Assembly: GCA_946406275.1 (NCBI GenBank)
Contig: CAMJJZ010000043.1
Location: 1 to 9,552, forward strand
Length of the DNA stretch: 9,552 nt
Source of the DNA: an uncultured Bacteroidales bacterium
Lineage (GTDB): Bacteria > Bacteroidota > Bacteroidia > Bacteroidales > UBA932
Direction: 5' to 3'
The translations under genes and the position numbers were made by a program. Below are positions 7,528 through 9,552 of this stretch, in pieces. Every line of letters begins with the position of its first letter. Position 1 is the stretch's first letter. Under the pieces are notes generated by a model. It was not told where the DNA came from and did no database searches. It saw only the letters and a program-made list of their open reading frames with translations.

Positions 7528-8112
7528 CTACAGCGCCCTTACCGCCGTCTCTATTTCTTCCTTTCTGTCTTCCGGAATCACGGGGGAAAGGAAGGATAGC
7601 ATCTGGAGGGTGCGGGCCTCCTTTTCCGGAATGCCGCGGGAGCGCATGTAGAAGAGTTCGTCCTCTCCCAGGCGGCCGGTGGTGGCACCGTGGGAGCATT
7701 TTACATCGTCGGCATAAATCTCCAGCTGGGGCCTGGTCTCTACCTTAGCCTCTTCCGTGAGGACGATGTTGTGGTTCTCCTGATAGGCCTCAGTGCCGTC
7801 CGCGCCGGGGGCTACCACGATGACGCCGTCAAAATGGAACTGCGAACTGCCGCCGGCAATGCCGTTGAAAAGCTGCGTGCTTTTGCAACCGGGAGCCTTG
7901 TGGTGCATTACAACGCGGATGTTTACTTTCTCGTCAGAGTTGCACAGATACAGCCCCTTCAGGTGCGCTTCCGCGCCGGGGCCGGCAAGGTCAATGCTTA
8001 CATCTATATCCCGTGATTCTCCAGGCAATACAACATACTGCAGCTCAAGCGTTTCGCCTGCAGCCACCTGGTACTGCGCCTTTGGAGGAGCTATGTACTT
8101 ACCGTGTCCCAT
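7528..8112 (-). CDS. sufD: Short SufD, Fe-S cluster assembly scaffold subunit
   Basis: Component of the SufBCD complex, which builds Fe-S clusters in the cytoplasm; SufD pairs with SufB through their beta-helices and binds SufC. The 194 residues match only the C-terminal half of typical SufD proteins (over 400 residues in E. coli). The match runs from the beta-helix repeats (DLAGPGAEAHLKGLYL, 41-56) through VVAPGADGTEAYQENH (99-114) and TRPQLEIYADDVKCSHGAT (127-144) to the SufC-contacting tail FYMRSRGIPEKEA. Cys139 and His141 correspond to the C-S-H motif whose His (His360 in E. coli) is implicated in cluster formation. The start cannot move upstream: the sufC TAG stop lies in the same frame two codons before this ATG. 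The N-terminal helical domain and first beta-helix turns are missing, yet the remaining motifs are intact, so it looks like a compact functional form rather than decay. It is the last gene of the operon; no sufS follows. Confidence 0.92.
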   Translation of the reverse strand: MGHGKYIAPPKAQYQVAAGETLELQYVVLPGESRDIDVSIDLAGPGAEAHLKGLYLCNSDEKVNIRVVMHHKAPGCKSTQLFNGIAGGSSQFHFDGVIVVAPGADGTEAYQENHNIVLTEEAKVETRPQLEIYADDVKCSHGATTGRLGEDELFYMRSRGIPEKEARTLQMLSFLSPVIPEDRKEEIETAVRAL

Positions 8113-8115
8113 GCG

Positions 8116-8850
8116 CTAGAACTGGTCAAAGCCCTTTGACTCAATGGCATCCACTATCTCGCGGCCGCCTGTGGCCACTATGCGGCCGGCCTTGAGAACG
8201 TGTACCACATCCGGCTGTACATACTCCAGGAGCTTCTGGTAGTGGGTGATTATGATGGCGGAACGCTCCGGGCTGCGGAGGGCGTTTACCCCGCCTGCAA
8301 CTATCTTGAGGGCGTCCACGTCAAGGCCGGAGTCGGTCTCGTCAAGGATGGAGAGGGTGGGCTCCAGCATGGCCATCTGGAAGATTTCCGCACGCTTTTT
8401 CTCACCGCCGGAAAAGCCCACGTTGACCTCGCGCTTGGCAAAGTCCGGGTTCATGCCCACGAAGGCCATCTTCTCTTTCTGCAGCTTGAGGAAGTCCCCT
8501 GCCTTCATTTCCGGAAGGCCCTGTGCCTTGCGACGCGCGGCGATTGCCGCCTTCATGAAAGCGGTATAAGAGACTCCGGGAATCTCTACCGGATACTGGA
8601 AACTGAGAAAAATACCAGCCCAGGAGCGCTCCTCCGGGGCCATGGCCAGAAGGTCCTTACCCTCAAACAGCACGCTGCCTTCGGTGACAACGTAGTCCGG
8701 ACGGCCGGTGAGTACGGCGCTGAGGGTGCTCTTGCCGGCTCCGTTGGGGCCAAGCACGGCGTGAATCTCTCCCGCCTTTATCTCCAGGTCTATACCTTTG
8801 AGTATTTCCTTGTCGCCTATGCTGGCGTGAAGGTTCTGAATCTTAAGCAT
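8116..8850 (-). CDS. sufC: SufC, Fe-S cluster assembly ATPase
   Basis: Cytoplasmic ABC-type ATPase that drives conformational change in the SufB-SufD scaffold during Fe-S cluster assembly. Its 244 residues match the usual length of about 250. All ATPase motifs are visible: Walker A GPNGAGKST (34-42), Q-loop Gln85 within FLSFQYP, ABC signature FSGGEKKR (146-153), Walker B LSILDE (166-171) with catalytic Glu171, D-loop SGLD (174-177) and H-loop His203. The SGGEKKR form and the ETDSGLDVDAL stretch are typical of SufC rather than of transport ATPases. The ATG overlaps the end of pnuC by 8 bases, and the TAG stop lies three bases before the sufD ATG, so translation of the three genes is probably coupled. 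The closing region (AIESKGFDQF) is the usual SufC tail. Confidence 0.97.
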   Translation of the reverse strand: MLKIQNLHASIGDKEILKGIDLEIKAGEIHAVLGPNGAGKSTLSAVLTGRPDYVVTEGSVLFEGKDLLAMAPEERSWAGIFLSFQYPVEIPGVSYTAFMKAAIAARRKAQGLPEMKAGDFLKLQKEKMAFVGMNPDFAKREVNVGFSGGEKKRAEIFQMAMLEPTLSILDETDSGLDVDALKIVAGGVNALRSPERSAIIITHYQKLLEYVQPDVVHVLKAGRIVATGGREIVDAIESKGFDQF

Positions 8851-9427
8851 TCTTCCTATACAGTTTAATCCATGTGGCCAGGGACCACAGTCCGTTTATA
8901 AGGTAAAGCGAGCAAACTATGGGCATGAAAACATTGCCCACGCTCACGTGAAGCACAATCTGAGTGACATTGACCACAAGCCACACAATCCAGCATTCCC
9001 ACTTCTTGAGGGAGCTCAGCAGCTGTGCCAGCAGTATGAGTGCCGTAACCACGGAATCCAGGTACGGGTGGGGATCCAGCGGGAACAGGCGGTCTAGGAG
9101 CCAGCCCCAGAGGCCGGCAACTATGAGCACAAGGGCAATGGCAAGGATGCGTTCCGGCCAGCCCATCATGCTCACTTTCAGGTTTTTGGGGTCATCGGCG
9201 CTCTGCTCCTGCGGTTTGGGGTGAGTCCAGCGCCAGTGGCCAAGGACGTTTATGGCCAGGGACACCGGCTGCAGAAGCAGGCTGGCATACAGGTTCTTGT
9301 TCCAGAACAGGAGGAACAGGGCGGCCGTATACAGGTACCCCACCCAGAAGTTATACTTCGAGTTTCGGCCCGCCAGCACCACGCAGGCAAGGCCCAGCAC
9401 TGCCGATATTATATCCAGCGGGTTCAT
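8843..9427 (-). CDS. pnuC: PnuC-family vitamin / NAD-precursor transporter
   Basis: Inner-membrane facilitator of the PnuC family, whose members carry nicotinamide riboside or, in the PnuT branch known from Bacteroidetes, thiamine. It has 194 residues, slightly short for the family but with about seven hydrophobic segments (roughly 1-20, 27-45, 47-63, 92-112, 122-140, 145-165, 168-188). Family motifs: [15 protein letters not shown] (53-67), and [20 protein letters not shown] (123-142) followed by [15 protein letters not shown] (143-157), matching the conserved Trp/Asn-rich substrate-site helices. Its ATG overlaps the sufB stop as ATGA, and its TAA overlaps the sufC start by 8 bases, so it is embedded in the suf operon. 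The substrate cannot be decided from this sequence: no NAD or thiamine gene or riboswitch is visible nearby. Confidence 0.88.
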   Translation of the reverse strand: MNPLDIISAVLGLACVVLAGRNSKYNFWVGYLYTAALFLLFWNKNLYASLLLQPVSLAINVLGHWRWTHPKPQEQSADDPKNLKVSMMGWPERILAIALVLIVAGLWGWLLDRLFPLDPHPYLDSVVTALILLAQLLSSLKKWECWIVWLVVNVTQIVLHVSVGNVFMPIVCSLYLINGLWSLATWIKLYRKNA

Positions 9428-9552
9428 CCTACAGAGCCTTCAAGAGATACCTGAAGGAGCTTGCGCGCCTCTACGGCAAACTCCATGGGAAGGCGGGAAA
9501 GCACCTCCCGTGCATAACCGTTAACTATAAGTCCCACAGCTTCTTCCGGGCC
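9424..9552 (-). CDS. sufB: SufB, Fe-S cluster assembly scaffold subunit, C-terminal end only
   Basis: Last 42 residues and TGA stop of SufB, the core scaffold of the SufBCD complex; the rest lies beyond the right edge. It is too short at the edge to be an obvious ORF but was recognised by translating the minus strand from base 9552. The visible end reads [19 protein letters not shown] followed by [16 protein letters not shown] and LEGSVG. This is the very conserved SufB terminus (LIVNGF..EV...LPMEFA.EA..L..LEGSVG, recalled from E. coli and others). The TGA stop shares bases with the pnuC ATG (ATGA, 9427-9424). This places sufB first among the visible genes of the suf operon. Confidence 0.93.
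   Translation of the reverse strand, partial: GPEEAVGLIVNGYAREVLSRLPMEFAVEARKLLQVSLEGSVG

Noticed and set aside
7557..7594. Inverted repeat CTTCCTTTC / GAAAGGAAG considered as terminator for the regulator gene
   Set aside because: The 9-bp stem has a 20-base loop and no T-run after it, so it does not look like an intrinsic terminator; it lies inside sufD coding sequence and may be chance.
8200..8868. A 222-codon plus-strand frame opposite sufC
   Set aside because: It covers exactly the complement of SufC, whose ATPase motifs are complete.
1..9552. Search for CRISPR arrays, tRNA or rRNA genes, insertion sequences and transposases
   Set aside because: No regularly spaced repeats, no tRNA-like cloverleaf and no transposase or terminal inverted repeats were seen by eye; almost every base is accounted for by the listed genes.

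Overview
The window looks like chromosomal DNA from a member of the Bacteroidota, most likely a moderately GC-rich Bacteroidales relative. The grounds are a SusC/SusD outer-membrane pair, lipoprotein signal peptides, two promoter boxes of the Bacteroidota type TAnnTTTG, and weak or absent Shine-Dalgarno sequences. The genus assignment is inference only. Coding density is very high. The only non-coding stretch longer than a few tens of bases is the 228-bp divergent region at 5685-5912.

Left part (1-5684, minus strand): a polysaccharide-utilisation-type locus transcribed right to left. The order is a SusC/RagA-family TonB-dependent outer-membrane transporter, its SusD/RagB-family lipoprotein partner, and a third lipoprotein with a PKD-like domain in the position usually held by SusE-like or surface glycan-binding proteins. 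That third gene runs off the left edge. No glycoside hydrolase is visible, so the substrate cannot be named; enzymes may lie beyond position 1.

Middle (5685-7526): the divergent intergenic region carries a TAnnTTTG promoter box for each direction. It also holds a striking 46-bp quasi-palindrome just upstream of the regulator promoter and a phased series of AGTA motifs upstream of the susC promoter. To the right is a plus-strand gene for a membrane-bound regulator of the DUF6377 type: lipoprotein-like signal, periplasmic TPR-like helices, one transmembrane helix, a cytoplasmic coiled coil and a C-terminal helix-turn-helix. It is the obvious candidate to control the SusCD locus. Its promoter box ends only four bases before the ATG, which suggests a leaderless or nearly leaderless mRNA.

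Right part (7528-9552, minus strand): a tightly coupled Fe-S cluster assembly operon in the order sufB (3' end only), pnuC, sufC, sufD. Stops and starts overlap or nearly touch at every junction. Two things are unusual: a PnuC-family vitamin or NAD-precursor transporter sits between sufB and sufC, and SufD is only 194 residues, about half the usual length, although it keeps the conserved C-terminal Cys-Ser-His motif. sufD and the regulator gene converge with a single base between their stop codons. A strong intrinsic terminator for the suf operon lies inside the 3' end of the regulator gene, on the opposite strand.
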